DNA of 64,000 bases from Vicia villosa (GCF_029867415.1 NC_081183.1:113869061-113933060), one strand, 5' to 3'; counted from the first letter of the stretch, positions 12,530 through 24,861 are shown. The notes: generated from the letters alone by a model not told the origin. A program made the numbers and translations.

Positions 12530-13075
12530 TAACAGTGGTTGTACGCTTTTGCCACGGTTTGGCCACGAATAAGTGACTATGGGATATGCAGGTGTGGCCT
12601 AAAGTATACGCCACAGTTTTCATGTTTGGGCCAGGTTTTATATACATTTGTGGCTTGAACAGGCCACAGTGTAGGTATCAAGCTTAAGACCGCAGTTTAT
12701 CTTGCGCATCAGTTATTAACAGTGACCAAATCTATCCACGGTTCTTATTTAAAGTATATCATACCGTTTATCTTGCGCCTCAGTTATTAATAGTGGCAAA
12801 AAAGAATACTCATTTTTGTAGGTATGGATTAAAAAAATTAAAATCTAATTATACAAGCAAACATTAAGCCTCAAGGTCAAGAACAAAATATTTATTAAGA
12901 AATAAGTAATTATATATCAAGTGACGCTATCGACTAATAAGTCGCAAAAATATAGATAAGTTTTGATATTGTCATTCTTAAACAAAACCAAGTTTCTCTC
13001 TCGAAAGTCATCCCAAATTCAAAACAAAAGTTCTAAGAGCTAGATAAAATAAAACACAACTACTATTAATTAAAC

Positions 13076-13220
13076 TCATGCATCATAATATTCTTCTTCT
13101 TGATCATCTTCTTCTTGTTCTTCTTCCATATCTTGGTGACAAGCTTTTTCATCTTCTTCTTGATCATCTTCTTCTTGTTCTTCTTCCATATCTTGGTGAC
13201 AAGCTTTTTCATCTTCATTC
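13076..13220 (-). pseudogene. Acidic C-terminal coding tail with 60-bp duplication
   Basis: Read on the minus strand, this stretch encodes a run rich in Glu/Asp (units such as DEKACHQDMEEEQEEDDQEE) ending at a TGA at 13078-13076. A 60-bp unit is present twice in direct tandem, in frame (20 codons per unit). It could be the last exon of the CACTA-borne gene, because acidic tails are common there. The upstream exon could not be traced and the product is unknown. Confidence 0.35.
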
Positions 13221-15826
13221 TTGAAGGAACATGATACATAAATTAATATAAGCAAATAATTCTAGAAAAGAACAAAAATTAACGTGTTTTAAAAAATATT
13301 CACATTGGAACCACAAGATTGGAACCGACAATTCACATTTTCATTTGAATGTCTTACATCAAACGAAGAAGTAAAAATAGCTTAGCCTAATTAATTTAGA
13401 TTTTGTTGGCTAACTTGGTTGTCATGTAGATATGCAGATTACCAAACCATCCATCATCCCAGAGGGAAAACAATGTAAAACCATCATCCTAGAGATTATA
13501 TATCAACACTAACACTATTGGGACTTAAATAAATTGAAAATCCAGTGACATAAAATTGGCTCATGTAACTTACCAGCCAAAACCAAATCCTTGCATGTAA
13601 ACACAATATAGAAAAATCTACCTAAACAACTCCTTCTCAACCAAGCCTTATATTGCCTACCTGATATCTTCTGACTTTCAGCATCTTACTGTCAAACAAG
13701 GATGTCATAATGACAACTACTATTGCAACTTGCAGGTAATACCATGTAGGGAAAAGTACATCAGTTAAACAATTTATTAGTGCTCAGTTTCTTAAAGTTA
13801 TAGATAATGAGACACCTATATATAAACAAAATCATATAAATTGATCTCACTTTTTTTCCATTTTATCACGAATAGTAGAGGTGCATTTGGAGTTTGTCTA
13901 TTAACACATGGATTTCTAATTAGTTCTGTGTTGTAGAGTTTGGTGGTTCGAACATCATCTGCGGTTGATCTTTCTCTTTCACTCAGTACACGTTAAACTA
14001 TACATTCATAAATTATGTTCACTGATTGTTCTATCTTTTCATTCTTCCACTACTTAAACTTCCTTGATATGTGATTTAGCAACAAAAATAATGTTTATAA
14101 TATATTTATATCATGGTAGTGCACATCTTGTTTCTAAAATTAGTTGATCTTGTATGGTGTGAAGTTTGTAAGATTAATCATAACAACAAGGATATGAACA
14201 TCACACACATAGCCGAGAAGAAATACCTGAAGAGCATGGAGAACTATCAAATCCAAAAAAATACAATATTGGCATTAATGCTGCCACCACCTAGAACAAC
14301 CATATATTGATAAAACAGTTAGTGCAGCTTGTGTTTTGGAGTAAAAATATTCAACGACATTATGAAAATCAAGATGTCAGATGAGCCACTCTTTTTCAAA
14401 AGCCTTTAAACTAGCCAAACTATTCAAAGACAAATACTCACCCAAACACAAGTCCTCAATTTAAACCACAAATCCTCTCCCTTGAACCTACCTAATCGGA
14501 AAAAAACCTCCGCCCCTGTTGTTACATAACCCTCTCCAAAACCAAATTGTAACTTTAATGTGAAAAGTATCATAGAAATGCAATTACATCATGACATTTC
14601 CTTCTCATACTAATTGATAAAAATACAAAAATGAATTTGCGTCTGACTTTCTAATTTTAAGTTTCAACAAATTCAACCACCAAAATCGAAAACCAAGACA
14701 AAATAAATTATTGAATTCAATAGTGGATAATAACAACAAGGAAAACAATAGGGTACCTCGAAGTACCATTCCCTGAAGCTTGCATCCTTCCGGTTGGTGA
14801 GTTTTAAACCGATCTCTTCCCTTACCTCCTTCTCGCTCCTCCACCAAAAACTTGGCCATAAGAATATATAAGGAAACGTAAAATGGAAGCAGAGGTAGTC
14901 ACTAATATCTCTAACTAGTGAAAATAGTCACTAATTTCTAAGTAATGAAAATAGTCACTAATTTCTACAACCAGGTGACAAATTCAGTTGTGATAGAAAT
15001 TAAAACCAATATGCACAAATCAAGAAACCCATATAGACTATATAGATTTAATGATTGAAAACTTAACTGGACTGACATATGAAGCATGGGATCTTTTCCT
15101 TATATAAGCATGTAGTTAACTATTAAACCAAATGAAATAGATCCCATGCAGTTGCTTCTTCCCATTTGATCAAATCTTCTAATTTCTTAATCTTCCCACT
15201 TATAGAAACATATTCTTGGAGTATCAATATGATCTTACCACTCTAATCTGAAATTGAGACTATACCGTATGACTTTTTTGATGTAAATACAGTAGCAAGT
15301 GAATGCTTCAAGGAAATAACTAGCAACAATAGTCTTCAAAGCAGCTCCAACATGTACCACAATTGCATCTATTTTATACTACAAGAGATGCATTTTACGC
15401 CATGAATAAAAAACTTCCCTTAATCATTTTTTTTTTGTCAATAATCAAAATGGACTAAAAAGTAGTCAAAACAAAGCTTTATTTGAAATGTCAACAGAAA
15501 GGAAATTTCTAAGACTCCACACTATTAGACAATTAGCACAGTAACACCATCATACACGGCTCAAATATGCTATGAAACATTTTACATCTTAAAGTAACTA
15601 TAAAATCAAAATAAATAAAAAAGCTTGTTAACATTAACCTATGGAATCAGATGAGCCAAATAATATGTATCTCTACCTATTATAGAGATGTCACAACATT
15701 TATAATTGGTAAAATTTGTTTAGGTGACATACGTTTACCACAAACATTTCGTTAGCTCCTTCACACTGAATCATTGAGAAATTAAACAGTTTCATAAGAA
15801 AATAAAATTTCACTCCATTCAAGCCA
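13221..15826. other. CACTA interior, no gene recognised
   Basis: AT-rich sequence with only short unrelated frames (such as 14605-14859 on the minus strand, with no motif). No exon chain or domain could be built. Confidence 0.35.
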
Positions 15827-17653
15827 TCTATCTACTATATCTACTATCTACTATATCTACTTCTACTATCTATTATATCTACTATCTACTATATCTACTA
15901 TCTACTATATACAAACAATACAAACAATTACTAAGAGATTGACCAATCTGACTAATATGCCCTTTGTTAAAAAATTCTTTACACATTAAAAAGGGCAATA
16001 CTGTAACTAACAAAATAACATATCACTTTTTCAACTTTTCAATAGCCAAATGCTAATTGTTGGTCTCTTATTGGTCCAATTTCATTTTTCCTCTTTCTCT
16101 CCTATCCACAATTTTCTCTCTCTGCTGAAAAGGGCGTGATTTGATATTACTAGATAAAGCAGAAGTGTAGTTCTCCACTGCTTCTTCTGTATACTTTCCC
16201 AATTTGAAGTTCTCATTTCATGCTTTCTGTTAAGAATAATAAAAATAATAATAAGGACCAATATACAATTAATAGGAATAATATTAGTAATAACCTGAAA
16301 ACGGTACAAATCTATAAATAATTCTAAAAAAGACCGAGAAGCTAACATACTTATTGCTAATGTATAGATCTGAATTAAATCCAGAAGCTAAAATTATAGT
16401 ATTTGTCATATCAAAATGTAAAACAGAATACTAAGAAATATTCCCACTTCTCCAGTAGTAAAATAATTTTCCAATAAAGAACTACAAAATGAAACTTCAT
16501 TTGGTTGCCTTTTATTATACAGAGATTATATCATGATTAAGAAATGGAATATTTAATAGTAATATTTCATAAGAACATGGAAAAAATCTAGAATCCAGAG
16601 TATACAGCACGCCTGATAAGCCTCTAAACGTGAGCATTTCTTAACACAAGCATTTCTCCGCATAGGACTTGTAATTGACCTTTCCAGTAATATGTGTTGC
16701 TATTGTTTAAAAATCAGTTTATTATAATAAAAAAGATATACTACAATGGATTAATTATATAGCAGCAGCACATGTATGTAAATCAGAAGCAGTCAATTTA
16801 TTAACAAATTTTGATAGGAAAAATTATTTATTTCTCTGTTTCAAGTTGTTATATATATTCAATATTGATTTTATTGGGAACTAAAATGTGAGTTGAATTT
16901 TACATTGTTGAACTTTGTGGGTTTATGTTAGTCCCTCTCAACACTATTTTTGAATTTTAATACAATTAAAATTTGGTGAATTCTTATTTACCCAACTCAA
17001 AAAGTTGGGTAAAGTTACCTCCAATGTAAAATATCTTGAAAACAACAAACAATTGTACTATTTTATAATTAATTAAATAAGTTAATATTAATTGTAACCT
17101 TGTGATTGGTTGAAGGTACCATACCCAACTTTTTGTGATGGGTAGAGAAGTTGTCCCCTTAAAATTTTATTTATATCACGGGTCACTATTAACACAATAT
17201 TAAATTTAATTATTTTATTTATTTCACGGGTCATTAATTAATCTATTTTTTAACTTCAATAAAATAAAAATTGTATTTTATCTCATTGAATAATACTATA
17301 TAGTCATTCACACAACTAACGTTTTATGTTACGGGTCACTATCAAATTATTGCCTTTATTTAAAAACAAAATTATTATTTTCAAATACACTTAAATCTAT
17401 ATGATTATTGTTCAATTTACAATTAAGTAAATAATTTCATATTTTTCATTTATATTTTGAATTTTGTACTTACATTTCTAATAATATTATGAAGCTAATA
17501 CTCTATCAAAATTTATTTTTTTCATGTCTAATTTATTTACATAATAATTAAAAAAATTGGTCATAGTGACATTTAACATTGACTTTTATATCATTCAAAA
17601 TATACTACATCAAATAGACATGTACCCGTGCGGCAGCACGGGTCTCTTACTAG
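15827..17653 (+). mobile_element. Non-autonomous Helitron (1,827 bp)
   Basis: The 5' end begins TC after a host A, with repeated TCTACTATA/TCTATCTAC units (15827-15910). The 3' end is a textbook Helitron terminus: stem ACCCGTGC (17624-17631), loop GGCA, stem GCACGGGT (17636-17643), a 6-base spacer, then CTAG (17650-17653) followed by host T. This gives A|TC...CTAG|T with no target duplication, as the family requires. 'CACGGGTCA' blocks recur inside (about 17178, 17226 and 17334). No Rep/helicase ORF is present. The only longer frame (16348-16082, minus) has no known domain. Confidence 0.87.
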
Positions 17654-18474
17654 TAAATCAAAAAAATAATAATACAAATATAGGGAGGAAATGAATAAAT
17701 TAGGTTTAGTAAATTTCTACCTTTTAAGAATTAAGGGGAAAGAGGAGGGTTGTGTGTAAGTGATAGCTCATTCGCTCAAAACTTTCATACAAGCTACAAC
17801 CGTTCGATGATATTTCTCTAATATATCAGGAAGAGCGAAGCTGCTTTTGTGGCCAAACTATCTTTGGGAGTTTGGGATCTCCTTTACCTAGAGAAGTTTC
17901 TTCTTGCTTATTCAGCTTTCTTATCAAAGCAACTATTCTTCATTGATTCATCAGTAGAAAAATTTAAAGATTTTGTTATTAGAAGGAAACCATTCAGCAA
18001 AAAAAAAAAAACTTGAGAGATGGAGAAAGGATAAGGATTTAGTGAGGGATCGTATTTGGTGAGAAACAATTGTGGTAAAAGATTGGGTAAAACTAAAACC
18101 CTACCGTATTTGGTGAGAAACAACGGGAAGCTTATTTTGGTACCTCAACAAAGGAATCAAAACTGGAAAACAAAATAAAAATTAGATCAACTGCAAAACA
18201 AAACCTAAAAGGCGAGGCAAATGAGATGACGAGGAACACGAGAAGAGAGGAGAAACGGAGAAGCGGAGAAGAGGATCGTACGCGCACGAGGAAGAGGAGA
18301 GGAACAGAGGAGACGCAATCGAGTACGGGAGAGGAAAAATTAGGTTAGACGCATGGCACCTTATTGTAGTTACGTTTTTAAAAAATTTTTTAATCTAAAA
18401 AAAAAAATAGAAAAGAAAATAATTAACGAGAGGGAAACTAAAAAAAGAGGGAAATTTAGGCGGGGTATATTTTT
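17654..18474. other. CACTA interior, right part
   Basis: Includes a purine-rich stretch at 18190-18350 (gaggagaaacggagaag-type) that looks like a 5' UTR or first exon on the minus strand, but no ATG-led frame with a recognisable domain follows. Confidence 0.3.
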
Positions 18475-18716
18475 TTGGGCTTGGGCCACAGTTTGAAGTG
18501 AAACTTATAATACTGTAGTTTTTCTTTGCGGCTTAAAATATCTACAGTTTGTTAATCGTGACAAATGAAGAAAAGGCCATAGTTTCACACTCCAGATTCA
18601 GTGTTTCAAAACATATGTCTACGATTTGAAAACCCTGGCCAAAGCTTGTATGTGGCCACAGTTTTTGAGTTGTGGAAAAATTTAGCGTGACCGTAGGCCA
18701 AAAATGTTGTAGTGAA

Positions 18717-19504
18717 AATAAATGGCAAGAATGTAAATGACATGAAATTAAATGCGAATAAAGTAAAGAGCATAAAAGTAAAAGTTAACATAATTAGTGT
18801 TATTGGAGAATCAACCGGGTCGGGACAATTTAACACTATGTTAAGCAACCGTAAGTGAACTTATATAGAAGTCACACCTATATGAGGCCAGTCAATAGCA
18901 AATTATGTGTCCTACATGTTAGAGGAATGATACAAAATCATCCTCCACAAACAATGTAACACAATGTTTAAAACAAAAACAAAAGAAAAAGAAGATGGAG
19001 AAAGAGAGATGATCATAAATTGAACAAGGGATCATCTATCATCAATTTCAATCATTCAAATTCATGATACAACAGAAAAAACTTATCACCAATCCAAAAT
19101 ATAAAAAAATGATTCAATGATCATTTTATCAATATATTTGAAATGTTGAAAGTTCATACAACCATAACATCATTCAAAGAGAAATTGAAATTGATGAAAC
19201 ATTAATCAACCAAGTCAACAAAAGGTCAAATCAGAAACAGATAAAATCAATTAAAAAAATATTAAATAAGTTTGAAAATAAGTTTTTAAAAAGGTTTTTA
19301 AAAGTAAACTAAATGGAAAATACCAAAGAGGCATCAAAAGATCAAATAAATTTCCAAAAATATTTTAAAAAGTCAGAAATATTACAAGAAATTAGATCTC
19401 AAAAGTTGCAAAGAATTTTTTTTGAAAATGAGCGAAAATATATTATTAAATGGAAATTTAAAAGAAAATAGATAAAAATGCTAAGAATTATTTAAAATTT
19501 CTTA

Positions 19505-19506
<2 letters not shown>
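18717..19506. other. LTR-element-like non-coding sequence
   Basis: AT-rich. The part at 18720-18800 (aaatggca...ataaagtaaa...gcataaaag) resembles 12320-12345 on the other side of the CACTA remains. This suggests the CACTA landed in an older retroelement. No gene. Confidence 0.35.
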
Positions 19507-19538
<32 letters not shown>

Positions 19539-19540
19539 CT

Positions 19541-19581
<41 letters not shown>

Positions 19582-19622
19582 CGCGCGCGTGTGTGTGCGT
19601 GCGTGCGTGCGTGTGTGTGTGT
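19507..19622. repeat. Microsatellite (TG)n with (GC)n core
   Basis: Alternating purine-pyrimidine tract: (gt)n, a short interruption (ttctggg), (gt)n, about seven GC units at 19574-19588, then (gt)/(gcgt) to 19622. It is a simple sequence repeat and a candidate for Z-DNA formation. Confidence 0.95.
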
Positions 19623-20766
19623 GATAGAAAATATTTTTTATGATTTATGAAAAAAATTGGAGTAAAAAATGTTAAAGGGTCATTTAAAATTAAATAAAAA
19701 AGAAAAGGAAATTAAAAAGGATTTAAAAACCAAAAGAAAATAAAAAGGTTTGCGGCTAGTTGCGTGTCAAGCGCTTATTGGGTGAAAGATTTGAATTTCC
19801 CACCAGCGCGTGCGAAGCTTCATCGTTTCAACCTCAAGTTAATTTCTGCAAATCCATGAATTCTGAGTTTTAAGCTCAAAAAACACACATTTGTACTTCT
19901 ACTCATGTCATTGTTCACGTCTCTTTGCATTATAGTCATTGATTGGCTCTGACCAGAGATAATTTTCTCAAGAACATAGAGGACCCTAGTTCTTCAAAGT
20001 AAAATAAAATGACCAATACGATGAATAAATGCCTCGTCATCTTGTACCACTTATTGTGGTGGTTCTAGTTTATCTTGTTAAACCAGGTGCTAGGACATCG
20101 CGTGCGACTTTTGTCCCCTAAAGAACATAATTTCAACCTGAAGAATCCTTGAAGAAGAAGTTGTCCAATGACTCCAAAAGCTCCAAAATTTCTCTAAAAC
20201 GTCACTTTTAGGTATTGGTAATCGAACCCTGTATTTTTTCATGTCTCTATTCCTTATAAAGCAGTCAGAAAATGTGTTAGTGAAAAGCTGCAATGCTGGC
20301 ACAGTACTTTACAACGCGGGCGAGTAGCGCCATCATTACTTGATGCTGCCGCATTGCTTTTTTTCGCGGGCGTGTTAGAGGCTACGTGGGCGAGTTATGG
20401 CTGCGTATGTCTTAGGGGCTTCAACATGATTGTGTTCCTATTTTCACCAAATTTCTCACTAATTCATTTGCTTCACCCAAAAGCGCTTTTTTGAGCTTTT
20501 TGCACTTAAATGCTTCTAACATCCTCAATTATTTTTCAGAATTCGTTGATTTTTCTTGCTAAATGACGTAATCACAATCCCAAACTTGAGTTGTTGCTTG
20601 TCCTCAAGTAACCTATTTGCACACCGAAACATTGTCAGAATTAAATTACAAGCCTTACCAAATGAACGTCACTTACTTTTGCTGATCGAGGTATATGTTC
20701 CTTGCCTTGCTTTAGCTAATTCAGATTAGTTCTTGCATCATCAGCACTCAACTTTTTGCTCTACTC
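19623..20766. other. No gene; retroelement-like non-coding
   Basis: Contains a more GC-rich stretch (19740-20420) and phrases typical of legume LTR-element untranslated regions (for example the 'cttgagttgttgcttgtcctcaagtaa' block at about 20584-20612). No coding frame is credible. Confidence 0.35.
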
Positions 20767-21350
20767 ACTACAATATTTATTTTTTCTGGCAACACTTTTG
20801 TGGAACATGTGTAAATTGTTGCCTAAAAAAAGATCAGGCAGCATTTTTTGTATGTTGCCAAGACAATTATCGCAACACCTCACAAATGTTCCCACAAATG
20901 TTTCCTAAAACATCTATTTCTAAACTAATCTAAAACCTAAATTTAGAGGAAGGAGAAAAATAGTGAGAGAACGTAAACCCGAGAGAGAAGTAGTTGGAGG
21001 TGCGACAGATTGAAAATTTGTGAGTAGGGAGGAGAAAGAGGAAGCGCAATGGCGACGGTTGATGGTTGTACGACGACAACGGTTGAAGTGTTCGACCGAA
21101 ATGGAAATTGAAAGGGGGTTTTGTTCGACCACTGGGGTTTCTTTGTTGCGGCTTGATGGTGTGACCATGGTTATTGGATCTCTTGCCGGCGAGGTTTATG
21201 ACCCACGTACCGCCATCTTCGACTTGCAACCGATTTCTTTAAAATGGATAAGCTTCTTTCTTTTACAATTTTATGTTTTTAGTGAAGTAGATTTTTCTCA
21301 AGCTGAATGTTATTTTTTCATTGATAAGCAAAAAATGGTTCTTACTTAAT
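20767..21350. mobile_element. CACTA-like 5' end (candidate)
   Basis: Starts CACTACAATATTTATTT at 20767, followed by repeated 'GGCAAC'/'GTTGCC' subterminal units to about 20890. Terminal CACTACAA plus short inverted subterminal repeats is the CACTA pattern. A purine-rich stretch and an 89-codon-plus open frame follow (ATG near 21020-21050, to 21349), with no recognisable domain. The opposite terminus was not found, so this is probably a truncated end. The frame may be chance. Confidence 0.4.
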
Positions 21351-21647
21351 TGTCTCTCTGAGTAACATTGCTATAATGAACTCATAGCACAAGTTAGAAT
21401 ATAACACTGATTATTTTGTCTATATTTCTACCTTTACTTCTTTTCTAGTCAATGTTAATTTGAAAATTAATACATGGCTGAATAATGTTTTGTAATGTGC
21501 TCAGCTGCATTTTGTGATGTAATCATAACACAGTATTGCAGTTAATAAATCTTATCATTACCTAAATAGTATTACAATATAGGAAGTATAGAATGTTAAC
21601 AAAGATTTTATTTATAAATAAAATGAAACCCAAGTCATTTAGAATAA
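21351..21647. other. No recognised feature
   Basis: AT-rich spacer that provides the target site of MULE-B at its right edge. Confidence 0.4.
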
Positions 21648-21720
21648 TTTTTAAAAGATTTTTTCTTTACCCACCTCCCTATGGGGGTCACCCCCAGCGA
21701 AAATCCCAAAATACCCCTGC

Positions 21721-21918
21721 TTCGGAAATGAACTTCCGAAGCGTTTTTTTTATTTTAAAAAATTTCCTTAATTCGGAAGTGCATCTCCGAAAACACATCA
21801 TGGGGGGTGTCTTCGGAGATGAACTTCCGAAAACACCTCATGGGGGGTGTCTTCGGAGATGAACTTCCGAAAACACCTTTGTTTAGATTTTGGGGGGTTT
21901 CGGAAGTTCATTTCCGAA
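21721..21918. repeat. Five 20-bp TTCGGA...TCCGAA palindromes (left of MULE-B)
   Basis: Copies at 21721-21740, 21772-21791, 21812-21831, 21852-21871 and 21899-21918. Each is TTCGGA, 8 variable bases, then TCCGAA. Two copies sit in a 40-bp tandem unit (cacctcatggggggtgtc...). These may be transposase-binding or regulatory sites; no function is shown by the sequence. Confidence 0.9.
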
Positions 21919-22147
21919 TTATGCAGAAACTGTGTTTTTTTTTTTTATGTTTTATCTAAAACAGTCTCGCATTTTAATTAAACGTAAACGCCAAATAAAA
22001 TAAGCAATAGATAAACTGAAAATACTAATATGATAAATAAACAAAAAAAAATACTAATCCGATGAAAATAATATATACAAACCGAAAAAAATAAAAATAG
22101 TGTGCTAAAGATACAATCCGATAACAAAAAATATATAAACCCGACCA

Positions 22148-24158
22148 CTACTGGGTGTGCCTAAACCTCTCGCCCTGAGACCTCCTCTGCCGCCTGTATG
22201 TCGCCGCACGGTCCGCATCAGTGACGATCATCTCCATCACGGCGACTGCCTCTGGACCGCCCCGCTCCACGATAGCTCGACCCAACGCGTCCCACCCAAG
22301 CATCGATATCCGCTGGCAGATCGGCATGAGATCAATAGCATGATCATCCTCGGCCTGCTGGTTCTCCAGGATCTCCTCGTGTGCTGGCCTAGGAGCGTCG
22401 GGAATGTCGGGTCTCAGAAGAGGATGTGACACCCGATAGAACCATGTGACGTATCCCTCCTCACTGTGCCAGTCCTGGGTGACCCGAGTGAGACGGTACT
22501 CCAGCGGTACCACATGATCCTCCCAATGCTCCCATATGGCAGTGAGCTGCACTCGGGTCACAGTGTCGGGAGCAGCCTCAAAGGGTGACCTGGGTATCCG
22601 CTGCACGAATCCGAACTGACGCATGCACCGCTCAGGGAGATATCGAACCATGATGCCAGTCCCGCAAGCCAACCAGCCAGAATAAAGTGCAATGCCGTCA
22701 AAGGGGACAATCTGAGCGTAGTTGATGAACGGCCTCCAGGTGACATCTTTGTGCAGAGTGCGGTCCAGGTATCCACGGTATGGTCCCACCGCATCGTTCC
22801 CCCTTTGGAGATCGTATCTGGCGGCCCTGGGCAAGGCGTCCACGTACGCAGGATCGAGGTGGTAGCCGTGGATGCGGGAGAAGTAGGAGATGATCCAGCT
22901 CTGAAACAGAAACAAGATAATGTATTAAAATTAAATACGAAACATATATAAATAAATAAATACGATAATGTATTAAAATAAAACGTACCGTAAGCAGTGT
23001 GCAGGATCCGACCAACTGCCTCGTCCTCCAGTTGGAGGCCTCATTCAGCTTCTGGTAGAGATATGCCAGAGTAGCTGACCCCCAGTTCCACTGGTGAACG
23101 GTATCCAGGTCCATGAAATAGCGGAGGTAGGCCACGTCGACGTACCTGGCACTCTTGTCCACAAAGCATGCAGCGCCTACCACATGCATGTACCAACACC
23201 AGAGAGCGCAGCCGCGGTGGTACTCCCTGAATAGGTCGTTACCCTCCTGCTCGGCCTCGGCCGCCGCGTCCAGGTGGAAATCAAAATAGAGGCTCAGTGT
23301 GTTGAATCGGACATGACACCCAGAAGTCGAGACACACTCCAGGTGAGCAACCTCGTGCGGCAGGCGCAAATAGTGCATCATCCACTCAATGGCCTCGACC
23401 CTCTGGATCCTGGAGTGGTCCAACAATCACCCCCTGATGGGCAGGTGGAGAAGACACTAGACGTCATGCAAGGTGATCGTCAACTCCCCCACCGGCAAGT
23501 GGAAAGAAGACGTCTCCTTGTGCCAGCGCTCCACAAATGCCCCCTGCATGCCGGTGCTGATGGTGGTGTACCCGGTCATGCAGAGTCCGCTAAGCCCTGA
23601 ACCTCGCACATGGTCGTTAAACCACTGAGCTGATGGTTTAAACAGACCGAAAATCTTCCTGGAGTGGTTCACCATTTTCAATGGCTCTCTCTCCTGTTAC
23701 AAAAAAAACAAATAAGCGAGAAATAAACGGTAAAATTATAAAAAATGGTGACAAATAAACGGCTAAGTTAAAAAAAAAACCTCTCCCTCCCAGATCCGCC
23801 GAGCGACGTGATCCTGGTAGTGAATCAGCAGGGAAGTGTCAAAAGGCCCTCCCGGATAGCTATCCACCTCCTGCTCCTCCTGCTCCTCCTCCTCCCCGAC
23901 TGGAGGGTCAACATCTGGTATCACCTCCTCCTCATCCTCATCCTCCTCCTCTCGCTGGCGGGAAGAAGATACCCGAGTCAGCCTACTCTTAGAGCCTGAA
24001 GCAGATGAACTTTCCACCAAGTCCTGTGGAACGCGCACACGGCGTCCCCGGCCCCGTCCCTGGGTCGACGCCAGCTGCGCCGCCGCCCGCTCACGTCTAG
24101 CCGACGCAGTCTGGGACTCCCTGCCCTGTCTGATGCGTGCTGGCTGGTTGCCTGACAT
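22148..24158 (-). pseudogene. Plant mobile domain (PMD) gene with two nonsense codons
   Basis: Aminotransferase-like plant mobile domain protein, the family that includes Arabidopsis MAIN/MAIL1. Exons: 24158-23781, 23693-22989 and 22900-22148, with GT-AG introns keeping frame; predicted 611 codons. Exon 1 is a basic, then acidic, low-complexity leader. Exons 2-3 carry the PMD core: FHLPVGELTITL (exon 2), YVDVAYLRYFMDL, WNWGSATLAYLY, ALYSGWLACG, PERCMRQFGFVQRIP and VSHPLLRPDIPDAPRPAHEE. A probable 5'-UTR intron spans 24483-24163. Two stops, TAG at 23459-23457 (codon 205) and TGA at 23429-23427 (codon 215), break a conserved LHLPIRG stretch, so it cannot make full-length protein. It is GC-rich compared with its surroundings. 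Confidence 0.86.
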
Positions 24159-24233
24159 GTTCCTGTAAACAATCGAAATCGATTAATATGCGAGACAAAT
24201 GAAAAAACAAAAAAAAATGCACTTCTGATACAG

Positions 24234-24784
24234 TTCGGAAGTTCATTTCCGAAACTGGGATGGAGGTGTTTTCGGAAATGAACTTCCGAAACACCCCTGC
24301 GCAGAGCTTTTCTGCAACCTTCAATGGTAGACCCAAAAAACCTAAACCAAAACTACTTTTATGCCTACTTAACATCCTAATATCAGTACTAACCTATCTT
24401 AATGTGATTTTTTCAGTTTCTAAACACCCTATTAGAGTTTATTCAAATAGATCTAAAACTTGAAAAAACAATGTAGAACTTACCAATTAGTGTTTGATGA
24501 TGAGTTTGGAAGAAGACTTGGGAATGCTCTTTGATCTTACACTTGATTTTGGCAGAAAATTTGAAGAGGGGTTGTGTTTTGATTTGAGTTAGGGTAAATG
24601 AATGGGGGAGGGGGAGTGTTTTGTTAAATCTGCAGAACGCGCATTATTTCGGAAGTTCATTTCCGAAATGCTGTTTTCGGAAATGAACTTCCGAAATAAG
24701 ACAATTTTTTCAAAAAAAAAGGCGCTTTCGGAGATGCATCTCCGAAAACACCTTTTTCTTGCATTTCGGAAATGAACTTCCGAA
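24234..24784. repeat. Six 20-bp TTCGGA...TCCGAA palindromes (right of MULE-B)
   Basis: Copies at 24234-24253, 24271-24290, 24648-24667, 24676-24695, 24727-24746 and 24765-24784. The copy at 24727 is a perfect 20-bp palindrome, TTCGGAGATGCATCTCCGAA. The first pair lies in the presumed 5'-UTR intron of the PMD gene; the other four lie in the terminal zone upstream of it. Confidence 0.9.
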
Positions 24785-24861
24785 GTCAGGGGTAGTTTGG
24801 GTTTTTCACCAGAGGTGGGCTAGAGAGTTGGGAGGTTGGCAAAGAAATTTTCATTTTAAAA

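Larger units (their letters stand above)
12530..18716. mobile_element. CACTA-like element remains, nested insertions
   Basis: Two clusters of the subterminal motif 'ggccacagttt' face each other: 12530-12800 on the left, and 18475-18716 reversed on the right. The right cluster ends in ...gttgtagtg at 18716, the complement of the CACTACAA terminus of plant CACTA (En/Spm) transposons. No matching CACTA end was found beside the left cluster, so the left terminus is lost or unrecognised, and no 3-bp TSD can be shown. The interior holds an acidic 3'-exon-like stretch on the minus strand (about 13076-13215) and a Helitron insertion. No transposase domain was recognised. Confidence 0.55.
21657..24852 (-). 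mobile_element. MULE-B: Mutator-like element carrying a PMD gene
   Basis: A 3,196-bp element. The left end GATTTTTTCTTTACCCACC and the reverse complement of the right end GAAAATTTCTTTGCCAACC align for about 75 bp, including shared GAAAA.CCCAAA.TACCCCTG. A 9-bp target duplication flanks it, TTTTTAAAA at 21648-21656 and ATTTTAAAA at 24853-24861 (8 of 9 match); 9 bp is the Mutator signature. It holds one gene, a PMD gene on the minus strand, and no transposase. Both subterminal zones are filled with a 20-bp near-palindrome. Confidence 0.82.

Noticed and set aside
20930..21349. Overlapping 82-109-codon frames on both strands
   Set aside because: No domain, no splice partners, and overlap on both strands suggest chance in a GC-richer patch.
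22157..23600. Several 60-108-codon plus-strand frames
   Set aside because: They mirror the GC-rich PMD exons on the minus strand, and the exon chain explains the sequence better.
21721..24784. Regular short palindromes as a possible CRISPR array
   Set aside because: Repeats lie at irregular spacing on both ends of a MULE in a plant genome, with no spacer or cas context.
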